In this document: positions 52,356 through 59,764 of the stretch, piece by piece
How the letters are laid out: each line of letters begins with the position of its first letter
How positions within the stretch are numbered: position 1 is the stretch's first letter
Assembly: GCF_003710825.1 (NCBI RefSeq)
Contig: NZ_RHHQ01000018.1
Location: 105,920 to 169,919 of the forward strand
DNA from: Brevibacillus fluminis
GTDB taxonomy: Bacteria; Bacillota; Bacilli; Brevibacillales; Brevibacillaceae
Direction: 5' to 3'
DNA: 64,000 bases
The notes under the pieces: model-generated
Told to the model about the DNA's origin: nothing
Seen by the model: only the letters and a program-made list of their open reading frames with translations
Database searches by the model: none
Program-made: the position numbers and the translations under genes

Positions 52356-52596
52356 GTGTATGTTTTGAAGAGTGGATAAGTATCTGCTTCCTAATAGTAA
52401 TCCACAGCATGTGGATAAAATTGTGGACAGAATCTAATGCCTTGTGCATTTCATTATGCACACGTCTGCGGATAACCGTCTACTTTTTTTCTCTTTCATT
52501 AGTTATCCTTTTTCATCTTATTTCATTTATCCACATTTCGTGTGAATGATATTTTTTGTTTTTGTTTAGATTACGAAAGAAAGGAGGGGCTTTTTG

Positions 52597-53958
52597 GTGG
52601 ATGCTCAAATATCCGAACTTTGGCGAAAAGTCCTGGAAAAGATCGAAAAAACGCTGAGTAAGCCGAGTTTTGATACATGGCTAAAAGCGACAAAGGCAAC
52701 CACCTTAGAGGAAGATGCTCTAATCGTCGCCGCTCCGAACGAATTCGCTCGTGACTGGCTGGAAACGCGATACTCCCCTCTGATAACCGATACATTGTAT
52801 GAAACAACGGGCAATCATATGAAAGTTAAATTTGTCGTCCCCCAAAACCAAGAGGCGGGCACGAACGAAGACTTTCCTGCACCGCGTGTTAAGGTATCTC
52901 AGCAACCGACTGGATCTGATGACCAGCCTCCCAGTATTCTGAATCCAAAGTACACGTTTGATACATTCGTTATCGGTTCCGGCAACCGCTTCGCCCACGC
53001 TGCCTCTCTTGCAGTCGCAGAAGCACCGGCGAAAGCCTACAACCCCTTGTTTATTTACGGAGGCGTCGGCCTTGGCAAAACGCACTTGATGCACGCCATC
53101 GGCCATTATGTCATTCAGCATAACGCTTCAGCCAAAGTGGTTTACCTCTCATCCGAGAAGTTCACCAACGAGTTCATTAATTCGATTCGCGACAACAAAA
53201 CGGTAGAGTTCCGCAATAAATACCGTAGTGTTGACGTGCTTCTGATTGACGATATTCAGTTTCTGGCGGGGAAAGAACAAACGCAGGAAGAATTTTTTCA
53301 TACGTTCAACGCATTGCATGAAGCTTCCAAGCAAATCATTATTTCATCCGACCGCCCGCCAAAAGAGATCCCAACGCTTGAAGACCGGCTTCGCTCCCGT
53401 TTTGAATGGGGCTTGATCACCGATATCCAGCCACCGGATCTGGAGACGCGCATCGCCATTCTTCGCAAAAAAGCGAAAGCGGAAAATCTCGACATTCCCA
53501 ATGAGGTTATGGTTTATATCGCAAATCATATCGACAGCAACATTCGTGAGCTGGAAGGTGCACTTATTCGTGTCGTCGCTTATTCTTCCCTGATCAATCG
53601 GGATATCGATACTACGCTAGCTGCTGAGGCATTGAAAGACATTATTCCTTCTTCTAAGCCTCGCATCATAACGATCATGGACATACAACGGGCAGTTGGC
53701 GAGGCATTCAGCCTCAAGCTCGAAGATTTTAAAGCGAAAAAACGAACGAAATCGGTTGCTTATCCTCGCCAAATCGCCATGTATCTATCACGTGAGCTGA
53801 CAGATGCCTCCTTGCCGAAAATTGGCGACGAATTCGGCGGACGCGACCATACGACCGTCATTCATGCCCATGAGAAAATTTCCAAATCCCTGGCCGTTGA
53901 TCCTCAACTGCAGGCAACGATTCAAACGTTGTTGGAAAAACTCAAAACTAGCAACTAG
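52597..53958 (+). CDS. dnaA: Chromosomal replication initiator DnaA
   Basis: Initiator ATPase, 453 residues. Domain I begins DAQISELWRKVLEKIEKTLS; Walker A is GGVGLGKTHLMHA near residue 152; Walker B LLIDDIQF near 215; sensor II RELEGALIRV; domain IV carries the DnaA signature GDEFGGRDHTTVIHAHEKI. GTG start nine bases after AAAGGAGGGG (a TTG one codon earlier is possible). Confidence 0.98.
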   Translation: MDAQISELWRKVLEKIEKTLSKPSFDTWLKATKATTLEEDALIVAAPNEFARDWLETRYSPLITDTLYETTGNHMKVKFVVPQNQEAGTNEDFPAPRVKVSQQPTGSDDQPPSILNPKYTFDTFVIGSGNRFAHAASLAVAEAPAKAYNPLFIYGGVGLGKTHLMHAIGHYVIQHNASAKVVYLSSEKFTNEFINSIRDNKTVEFRNKYRSVDVLLIDDIQFLAGKEQTQEEFFHTFNALHEASKQIIISSDRPPKEIPTLEDRLRSRFEWGLITDIQPPDLETRIAILRKKAKAENLDIPNEVMVYIANHIDSNIRELEGALIRVVAYSSLINRDIDTTLAAEALKDIIPSSKPRIITIMDIQRAVGEAFSLKLEDFKAKKRTKSVAYPRQIAMYLSRELTDASLPKIGDEFGGRDHTTVIHAHEKISKSLAVDPQLQATIQTLLEKLKTSN

Positions 53959-53961
53959 AAT

Positions 53962-54105
53962 TGTGGATAATCCATGTGAATAATGAAAAAGCCTATGCAC
54001 AATTTACCCACAAGTGTATAGGCTCTCTTTATCGTTCATTTTGGAGTTATCCACATTTCCACACGCCCTACTATTACTATTATTTTTTTACCTAGTAAAT
54101 ATCTA
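53962..54105. other. oriC, downstream part with unwinding element and DnaA-trio
   Basis: Perfect DnaA boxes at 53962-53970 and 54047-54055, then ATTTCCACA, a GC cluster, and CTA-CTA-TTA-CTA-TTA-TTT at 54068-54085, which on the complement reads 3'-GAT GAT AAT GAT AAT-5', the DnaA-trio pattern, followed by AT-rich DNA. Confidence 0.88.
53985..54031 (+). terminator. Terminator of dnaA
   Basis: AGCCTATgCAC and GTGtATAGGCT with CTCTTT after; it lies inside the downstream oriC segment. Confidence 0.6.
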
Positions 54106-54314
54106 TATGTACGCGCTGCTGTTTTAGAACCTGTTGCAGTACAGACATGCTGGTGAATCCGAAACGATTCTGAAAAGGGCTGCGATAGATGTCGAAACGT
54201 TTTTGATAATGTCGTATCGTACAAGTTTACTCGATGCTTTTTTCATTGATTCATTTTGCAGCACTACAAATTGCATCAACATGATGCAGTCAAACAAACT
54301 GGAGGTTGTCCACC

Positions 54315-55454
54315 ATGCAAATAAGTGTCAAACGCGATAAGTTAGTATCAGCGGTGTCCCATGTTGCCAAAGCGGTATCGACTCGAACCACCATTCCGAT
54401 TTTGACGGGGATTAAGCTGAAAGCAACCGATGAGGGACTAACATTGACCGCAAGCGATTCCGATGTATCCATTGAGGTACAAATCCCTTCTGAAGAAGCG
54501 GGAGAATGGGGCGTAACGGTGCACAAACCAGGAAGTGTCGTGCTGACCGCTCGCATTTTCGGGGAAATCGTACGAAAGTTGGCAGGGGATGAAATCCAAA
54601 TTTCTGTTGACGACCGATTTGCCGCACTGATTCGTTCCGGACAAGCTGAGTTCACCATCAATGGCATGAATGCTGACGAATTCCCACAGCTGCCGCAACT
54701 GGAGGAGGAGAAAGTCCTCAGCATTCCAAGCGATCTGCTGAAAACCATGCTGCGCCAAACTTCTTTCGCCGTTTCCACATCGGAAATGCGTCCGATTTTG
54801 ACGGGGATCATGTGGTCGTTGGAAAAAGGACAGCTAAAATTCGTCGCAACAGACAGCCATCGCCTGGCGAGTCGCTCCGCTGTTGTCGAATGTGCAGAAG
54901 ACTTGTACTTCCACAATGTTGTGGTGCCGGGGAAAAGCTGTAATGAGTTGATGAAAATTCTCGACGACAACCAAGCGGTAGTTGATATCGTCGTAGCGGA
55001 GAATCAGATTCTAATCAAAGCAAACCACATCCTGTTCTACTCCCGTCTGCTGGAGGGTACCTATCCGGATACAAGCCGCATCATCCCGCAAGGAAGCAAA
55101 ACAGAGGTTGTCGTTCACAGCAAAGATTTCCTGCAATCGATCGAACGCGCCTCGCTTTTGAGCAGAGAAGGGAAATCAAATGTGGTACGATTGGTAACAA
55201 TGACTGATAACAACGTCGAAATTTCTTCCAACGCTCCTGAAATCGGGCGGGTAACGGAAATGATGACACCTGTATCGGTAAACGGAGAAGAATTGAAAAT
55301 CTCCTTTAATGCGAAATACATGATCGATGCGCTCCGTTCGCTTGATTCCGGTGAAATCCGCGTGAGCTTCACGGGGGCGATGAGTCCGTTTGTCATCCGC
55401 CCGACTGATCACGACTGGATTCTTCACCTGATCTTGCCGGTTCGCACCTACTAA
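54315..55454 (+). CDS. dnaN: DNA polymerase III beta sliding clamp
   Basis: Ring-shaped processivity clamp, 379 residues in three repeats (MQISVKRDKLVSAVSHVAKA, LPSDLLKTMLRQ-like IPSDLLKTMLRQTSFA, and the C-terminal LPVR). ATG with GGAGG nine bases ahead; a TTG three codons earlier is rejected. Usual position after dnaA. Confidence 0.97.
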   Translation: MQISVKRDKLVSAVSHVAKAVSTRTTIPILTGIKLKATDEGLTLTASDSDVSIEVQIPSEEAGEWGVTVHKPGSVVLTARIFGEIVRKLAGDEIQISVDDRFAALIRSGQAEFTINGMNADEFPQLPQLEEEKVLSIPSDLLKTMLRQTSFAVSTSEMRPILTGIMWSLEKGQLKFVATDSHRLASRSAVVECAEDLYFHNVVVPGKSCNELMKILDDNQAVVDIVVAENQILIKANHILFYSRLLEGTYPDTSRIIPQGSKTEVVVHSKDFLQSIERASLLSREGKSNVVRLVTMTDNNVEISSNAPEIGRVTEMMTPVSVNGEELKISFNAKYMIDALRSLDSGEIRVSFTGAMSPFVIRPTDHDWILHLILPVRTY

Positions 55455-55501
55455 ACAACGAAAACCAGCAATCACGGTTGCCTGATGAAAGGAGCTTTCC
55501 C

Positions 55502-55720
55502 ATGTCGAGAGCAGTAGCAATTCAGACTGAATACATCCCTCTTGGGCAATTTTTGAAGCTGGCCGGCGTCATTGATACCGGGGGCATGGCCAAGGCATTT
55601 TTGGCCGATGTTGAGATTAAAGTAAACGGAGAGCTGGAAAACAGACGCGGCCGTAAGCTTTATCCCGACGATACCGTCTCCATTGACGGATTCGGTGAAT
55701 TTCACGTAACCCGGCGTTGA
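55502..55720 (+). CDS. yaaA: S4 domain protein YaaA
   Basis: 72-residue single S4 RNA-binding domain (LGQFLKLAGVIDTGGMAKAF, ADVEIKVNGELENRRGRKL), a relative of YaaA in Bacillus. Starts at the ATG with AAAGGAG seven bases before. Between dnaN and recF; presumed role on ribosomes is not established here. Confidence 0.93.
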   Translation: MSRAVAIQTEYIPLGQFLKLAGVIDTGGMAKAFLADVEIKVNGELENRRGRKLYPDDTVSIDGFGEFHVTRR

Positions 55721-55736
55721 GAGGGAGGGTGTCGCG

Positions 55737-56846
55737 TTGCATTTACGTAATCTGACGCTTTCCCACTATCGCAATTACGAATCGATGTCTTTGTCTTTTG
55801 ACGGTCAGATCCAGCTGTTCATCGGCAATAATGCGCAAGGGAAAACCAACGTATTGGAATCGATCTATTTGTTGGCGATGGCGAAGTCGCACCGCACCTC
55901 AAAAGACAAGGAATTAATTTCATGGAATGCCGATTATGCAACAGTCCGTAGCGACATCGAACGTCGCTACGGTTCTGTTCGTTTAGAGATTCAATTGACT
56001 TCGAAGGGAAAAAGGGCCAAAATCAATGGATTGGAGCAGCAAAAACTGAGCGAGTTTGTCGGGGCGTTGAATGTGGTCATGTTCGCGCCGGAGGATCTGG
56101 CAATCGTCAAAGGCGCACCTGCCCAACGCCGCCGGTTCATCGATATGGAAATCGGTCAAGTTTCGCGCACCTATCTCCATTACTTGAGCAACTACAACAA
56201 AGTGCTCCAACAAAAAAATCAGCTATTGAAAGACATGATCATCAAGAAGAACATCTCCGCTGACATGTTATCAATTTGGAATACCCAATTGGCTGATTTA
56301 GCGGTAAAATTACTACAGAAACGGTTTGAGTATATCGGGAAATTGGAGGCTTGGGCGAAAAGTATTCATGCCGGGATCACCGATGGTAAAGAGGAACTGA
56401 CTCTTCACTATGAGAACACGACCCCCGTCACTGCTGAAATGAATCCCCAGCAGGCGGCAGATACGCTTCACACAGCCTATGAAGAAATGCTGGAAAGGGA
56501 AAAACAGCGGGGCAGTACATTGATCGGGCCCCACCGCGATGATTTTTCCTTGCGAATAAACGGAATAGATGTTCAAACATTTGGTTCACAGGGTCAACAG
56601 CGAACGGCCGCATTGTCTCTGAAGCTTGCTGAAATCGAGCTGATCAAAGAAGAGGTCGGCGAGTACCCGGTTTTGTTGTTGGACGACGTATTGTCAGAGT
56701 TAGATGAGCACCGTCAAACATTGCTGCTGGAAACGATTCAGGATAAAGTCCAGACGTTTGTCAGCTCGACAGGTGTGGAAGGATTGAAGCATCAGGTGCT
56801 TCAGCAGGCTGCGCGGCATTACGTGAGAGAAGGGAAAATTTCCTAG
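55737..56846 (+). CDS. recF: DNA replication and repair protein RecF
   Basis: SMC-like ABC ATPase of recombination repair, 369 residues. LRNLTLSHYRNYESM, Walker A GNNAQGKTNVLE near 34, signature SQGQQRTAALSLK, Walker B VLLLDDVLSELD. TTG start behind GGGAGGGTGTCGCG. Confidence 0.97.
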   Translation: MHLRNLTLSHYRNYESMSLSFDGQIQLFIGNNAQGKTNVLESIYLLAMAKSHRTSKDKELISWNADYATVRSDIERRYGSVRLEIQLTSKGKRAKINGLEQQKLSEFVGALNVVMFAPEDLAIVKGAPAQRRRFIDMEIGQVSRTYLHYLSNYNKVLQQKNQLLKDMIIKKNISADMLSIWNTQLADLAVKLLQKRFEYIGKLEAWAKSIHAGITDGKEELTLHYENTTPVTAEMNPQQAADTLHTAYEEMLEREKQRGSTLIGPHRDDFSLRINGIDVQTFGSQGQQRTAALSLKLAEIELIKEEVGEYPVLLLDDVLSELDEHRQTLLLETIQDKVQTFVSSTGVEGLKHQVLQQAARHYVREGKIS

Positions 56847-56865
56847 AAAGTCAAGGTGTTGAGGC

Positions 56866-57159
56866 ATGTTTATTCACATTGGTGGAGATACTGTTGTGAG
56901 CACTAAGGACGTGATTTCCATCCTTGACCATCAGACGGTAAAAATGTCAAAAGTGACGAAGCGATTCATTGATGAGGAGCGGAAGAAAAAACGAGTCATC
57001 GATGAGGCGGCGGAAGAGGTCAAATCCTTTGTCATTACCAAAGACGCCATTTACTGTTCGCCGATTTCTTCACTTACGCTAAAGCGGCGAGCTCAGTTCG
57101 TGAACAGCCTGGACCAATTCCCTTCTGTAGAAACTGAAAGTGAGGAGTTGACAGAGTAG
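56866..57159 (+). CDS. remB: Extracellular matrix regulator RemB (YaaB)
   Basis: A 97-residue protein of the RemB/DUF370 family: MFIHIGGDTVVSTKDVISIL through KSFVITKDAIYCSPISSLTLKRR. In Bacillus RemB regulates biofilm matrix genes. The stop overlaps the gyrB GTG by one base. Confidence 0.9.
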   Translation: MFIHIGGDTVVSTKDVISILDHQTVKMSKVTKRFIDEERKKKRVIDEAAEEVKSFVITKDAIYCSPISSLTLKRRAQFVNSLDQFPSVETESEELTE

Positions 57160-59084
57160 TGGATCAAGCAACTGAAAAAGAAAATAGCTACGATGCCAGT
57201 CAGATACAGGTCTTAGAAGGATTGGAAGCTGTACGTAAACGCCCGGGGATGTATATCGGCTCGACAAGTGGCCGTGGCTTGCATCATCTGGTTTGGGAAA
57301 TAGTCGATAATGCGATCGACGAGGCGCTTGCAGGATACTGTACCGAAATCCATGTCAGGATTTTGCCGGACAATATCATCAGCGTAACGGACAATGGCCG
57401 TGGGATTCCAACCGGCATTCACGAAAAAACGGGCAAATCGACAGTTGAGACTGTTTTGACCGTACTGCACGCCGGCGGTAAGTTTGGCGGCGGCGGTTAC
57501 AAAGTGTCGGGTGGTCTGCATGGTGTAGGTAGCTCGGTTGTAAACGCTTTGTCCGAATGGATGGAAGTAGAAGTTAAGCAACAAGGCAAGATTTTTAAAA
57601 TGCGTTTTAACATCGGTGCTCCAGAATCAGAACTTGCTGTTGTGGGCGAGACGGAAGAAACGGGAACGATCGTTACGTTCAAGCCGGACCCGACCATTTT
57701 TACGGAAACCACCGTTTATGAATATGAGATTTTGCAAAAGCGGATCCGCGAGCTGGCATTCCTGAACAAAGGCTTACGCATCGTTTTGCACGACCAACGC
57801 CCCGGCCAAGAGCGGACCGAGGAGTTTTATTATGAAGGCGGCATTATCTCGTTTGTTGAGTATTTGAACAAAAACCGCGAGAAGATGCATGAAGAGGTCA
57901 TCTACTGCGAAGGCGAGAAGGAAGGCCTCATGGTAGAGGTTGCGATTCAATACAATGACAGCTATGTCAGCAACATCTACTCTTTTGCCAATAATATCAA
58001 TACACACGAGGGCGGAACACACGAGGCCGGATTCAAGGCTGCGCTGACCCGCGTGATTAACGATTACAGTCGCAAGTTTAACTTTTTGAAAGAGAAAGAC
58101 CAGAATCTTTCCGGCGATGACGTGCGGGAAGGTATTACCGCGATCATTTCTGTGAAAATTCCGGAGCCGCAATTCGAAGGGCAGACGAAGACGAAACTGG
58201 GTAACTCTGAAGCGCGGAGCATCACGGAGTCCATTTTTGGCGAGCGTTTTTCTGCGTTCATGGAGGAAAATCCCTCTGTAGCTAAGAAGGTTGTGGAAAA
58301 AGCGCTTATGGCTGCTCGGGCGCGCGAGGCGGCGCGGAAAGCGCGTGAGCTGACCCGTCGCAAAAATGCGCTTGAGGTAAGCGCGTTGCCGGGTAAACTG
58401 GCTGACTGTTCCTCCAAAGATGCTTCCGAATCTGAATTGTTCATCGTCGAGGGGGACTCCGCGGGTGGTTCAGCAAAAATGGGCCGCGATCGTCACTTCC
58501 AGGCTATTTTGCCACTGCGCGGAAAAGTGTTGAACGTCGAGAAAGCGCGTTTGGATAAAATTTTGTCCAACAATGAGATCCGGATGATCATTACCGCGAT
58601 CGGCACAGGGATCGGGGAAGATTTCGATATTGCCAAAGCTCGTTACCACAAAACGGTTATCATGACGGACGCCGACGTCGATGGTTCGCACATCCGTACC
58701 TTGTTGTTGACCTTCTTCTACCGTTACATGCGCCAATTGATCGAGGAAGGCTATATCTATATTGCCCAGCCGCCACTCTATCAAATTAAGCAAGGCAAAA
58801 CGGTCCATTATGCGTATACCGATGCGCAGCGCGATCAAATTTTGGAGACGATGAAGCCTGTTCCTAAGCCTGGGATTCAGCGTTACAAAGGACTGGGTGA
58901 GATGAATGCCGAGCAGCTGTGGGAAACCACGATGGACCCGAGCGTTCGGACCTTGCTGCAGGTCAGTTTGGAAGATGCGATGGATGCGGATATGGTGTTT
59001 GAAACTTTGATGGGGGATGAAGTAGAGCCCCGCCGCGAATTCATCGAAGGCTATTCCAAAACGATCCGGGATTTGGACATTTAA
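57159..59084 (+). CDS. gyrB: DNA gyrase subunit B
   Basis: ATPase subunit, 641 residues. GHKL ATPase with VDNAIDEALAG, DNGRGIPTG and GLHGVGSSVVNAL; Toprim with EGDSAGGSAKMGRDR and DADVDGSHIRTL; C-terminal YKGLGEMNAEQLWETTMDP. GTG start overlapping remB. Full length, ends in a strong terminator. Confidence 0.98.
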   Translation: MDQATEKENSYDASQIQVLEGLEAVRKRPGMYIGSTSGRGLHHLVWEIVDNAIDEALAGYCTEIHVRILPDNIISVTDNGRGIPTGIHEKTGKSTVETVLTVLHAGGKFGGGGYKVSGGLHGVGSSVVNALSEWMEVEVKQQGKIFKMRFNIGAPESELAVVGETEETGTIVTFKPDPTIFTETTVYEYEILQKRIRELAFLNKGLRIVLHDQRPGQERTEEFYYEGGIISFVEYLNKNREKMHEEVIYCEGEKEGLMVEVAIQYNDSYVSNIYSFANNINTHEGGTHEAGFKAALTRVINDYSRKFNFLKEKDQNLSGDDVREGITAIISVKIPEPQFEGQTKTKLGNSEARSITESIFGERFSAFMEENPSVAKKVVEKALMAARAREAARKARELTRRKNALEVSALPGKLADCSSKDASESELFIVEGDSAGGSAKMGRDRHFQAILPLRGKVLNVEKARLDKILSNNEIRMIITAIGTGIGEDFDIAKARYHKTVIMTDADVDGSHIRTLLLTFFYRYMRQLIEEGYIYIAQPPLYQIKQGKTVHYAYTDAQRDQILETMKPVPKPGIQRYKGLGEMNAEQLWETTMDPSVRTLLQVSLEDAMDADMVFETLMGDEVEPRREFIEGYSKTIRDLDI

Positions 59085-59113
59085 TGTGTAATTTCACAGA
59101 GGCAGCATAAGAC

Positions 59114-59150
59114 AAAGCGGTCGTATATATGCGGCCGCTTTTTTCTTTTT
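59114..59150 (+). terminator. Terminator of gyrB
   Basis: AGCGGTCG and CGGCCGCT around TATATATG, followed by TTTTTTC. Confidence 0.9.
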
Positions 59151-59227
59151 GTTCAAGGTAATTTTTACTACTGTATCACGAAATGGGTTATGCACTTGTT
59201 ATACCTGACAAAGGGAGGTGAGCAGAC

Positions 59228-59391
59228 GTGGATAAGGAGCAAATCGAGAAATTGGTGGCGGAGAGAACGGAAAAGAGTATAAATTTCTTGATATTTTTAA
59301 CGAAAGGGCTAACTTACTCTATAGGGTAAGCTCGTTATCACCGACGGTTTCCAAAGAAGACTTGCCGGCTATCACTGAAAAAATATGGTAA
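59228..59391 (+). pseudogene. Small gene split by a frameshift
   Basis: A GTG with an excellent ribosome site (AAAGGGAGGTGA) opens a frame of 33 codons (MDKEQIEKLVAERTEKS, then stop at 59327). In the -1 frame from near 59281 the sequence continues as FLDIFNERANLLYRVSSLSP and TVSKEDLPAITEKIW with a stop at 59389. Both parts look like one helical protein of about 54 residues, which I do not recognise. A single-base deletion explains it; the AAATTTC at 59281-59287 also fits a -1 slippery heptamer. Confidence 0.5.
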
Positions 59392-59460
59392 TTTTGAGGG
59401 GGTGCGGCAAGCTTACAGCTTTGTAAGAGAATTGAAAGGTAAACCGATAGAAGCGACTTG

Positions 59461-59503
59461 TCCTCCCGCGATATGATGGTTGCATAACCGAGATACGGGA
59501 GGA
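59461..59503 (+). promoter_or_regulatory. Hairpin sequestering a ribosome-binding site
   Basis: TCCTCCCG at 59461-59468 is the perfect complement of CGGGAGGA at 59496-59503, which holds the Shine-Dalgarno of the 33-residue frame at 59511. The loop contains an inner GGTT-gcat-AACC stem. Confidence 0.6.
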
Positions 59504-59510
59504 AGTTACC

Positions 59511-59612
59511 ATGAAACGATTATTGCGTATCGCTGCCGTTGCCGCCAAACTTTCTCTAGATGCTAAGGCGACTGTTCGCCGATTCGATTTGGAGAAGCTG
59601 GTCAAATTATAA
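59511..59612 (+). CDS. Small basic peptide of unknown function
   Basis: A 33-residue frame: MKRLLRIAAVAAKLSLDA then KATVRRFDLEKLVKL. Basic and amphipathic, with no known relative I recognise. The ribosome site GGGAGGA, seven bases before the ATG, is strong but paired in the hairpin above. It may be a regulated peptide, a leader peptide or chance. Confidence 0.4.
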   Translation: MKRLLRIAAVAAKLSLDAKATVRRFDLEKLVKL

Positions 59613-59640
59613 AAGAATCTCACCGTGCACAATCACTTCT

Positions 59641-59680
59641 TCCCTTGTCAAAAAGCGACAAGGGATATTTGCCTGTTTTT
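59641..59680 (+). terminator. Hairpin upstream of gyrA, possible terminator
   Basis: TCCCTTGTC-aaaaagc-GACAAGGGA perfect stem; the T-run is broken (ATATTTG, later GTTTTTTC). Confidence 0.55.
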
Positions 59681-59697
59681 TCTTTCTTTCGTCAGAC

Positions 59698-59728
59698 TTG
59701 GACGTGGGGAAATAAAATATGTTATAAT
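59698..59728 (+). promoter_or_regulatory. Promoter of gyrA
   Basis: TTGGAC, 19 bases, extended TGtTATAAT; 36 bases before the start. So gyrA has its own promoter separate from gyrB. Confidence 0.65.
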
Positions 59729-59764
59729 AGCTAGATGTGAGAACCATTTGGAGGTTTATTCTCT

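Larger units (their letters stand above)
52089..52596. other. oriC, upstream part (incA/B-like DnaA box cluster)
   Basis: Perfect DnaA boxes at 52213-52221, 52304-52312, 52410-52418 and 52527-52535 (TTATCCACA or complement), with several near matches (52186-52194, 52199-52207, 52422-52430). The AT-rich stretch between rpmH and dnaA is otherwise free of genes. Together with 53962-54105 it forms the bipartite Bacillus-type origin. Confidence 0.92.
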
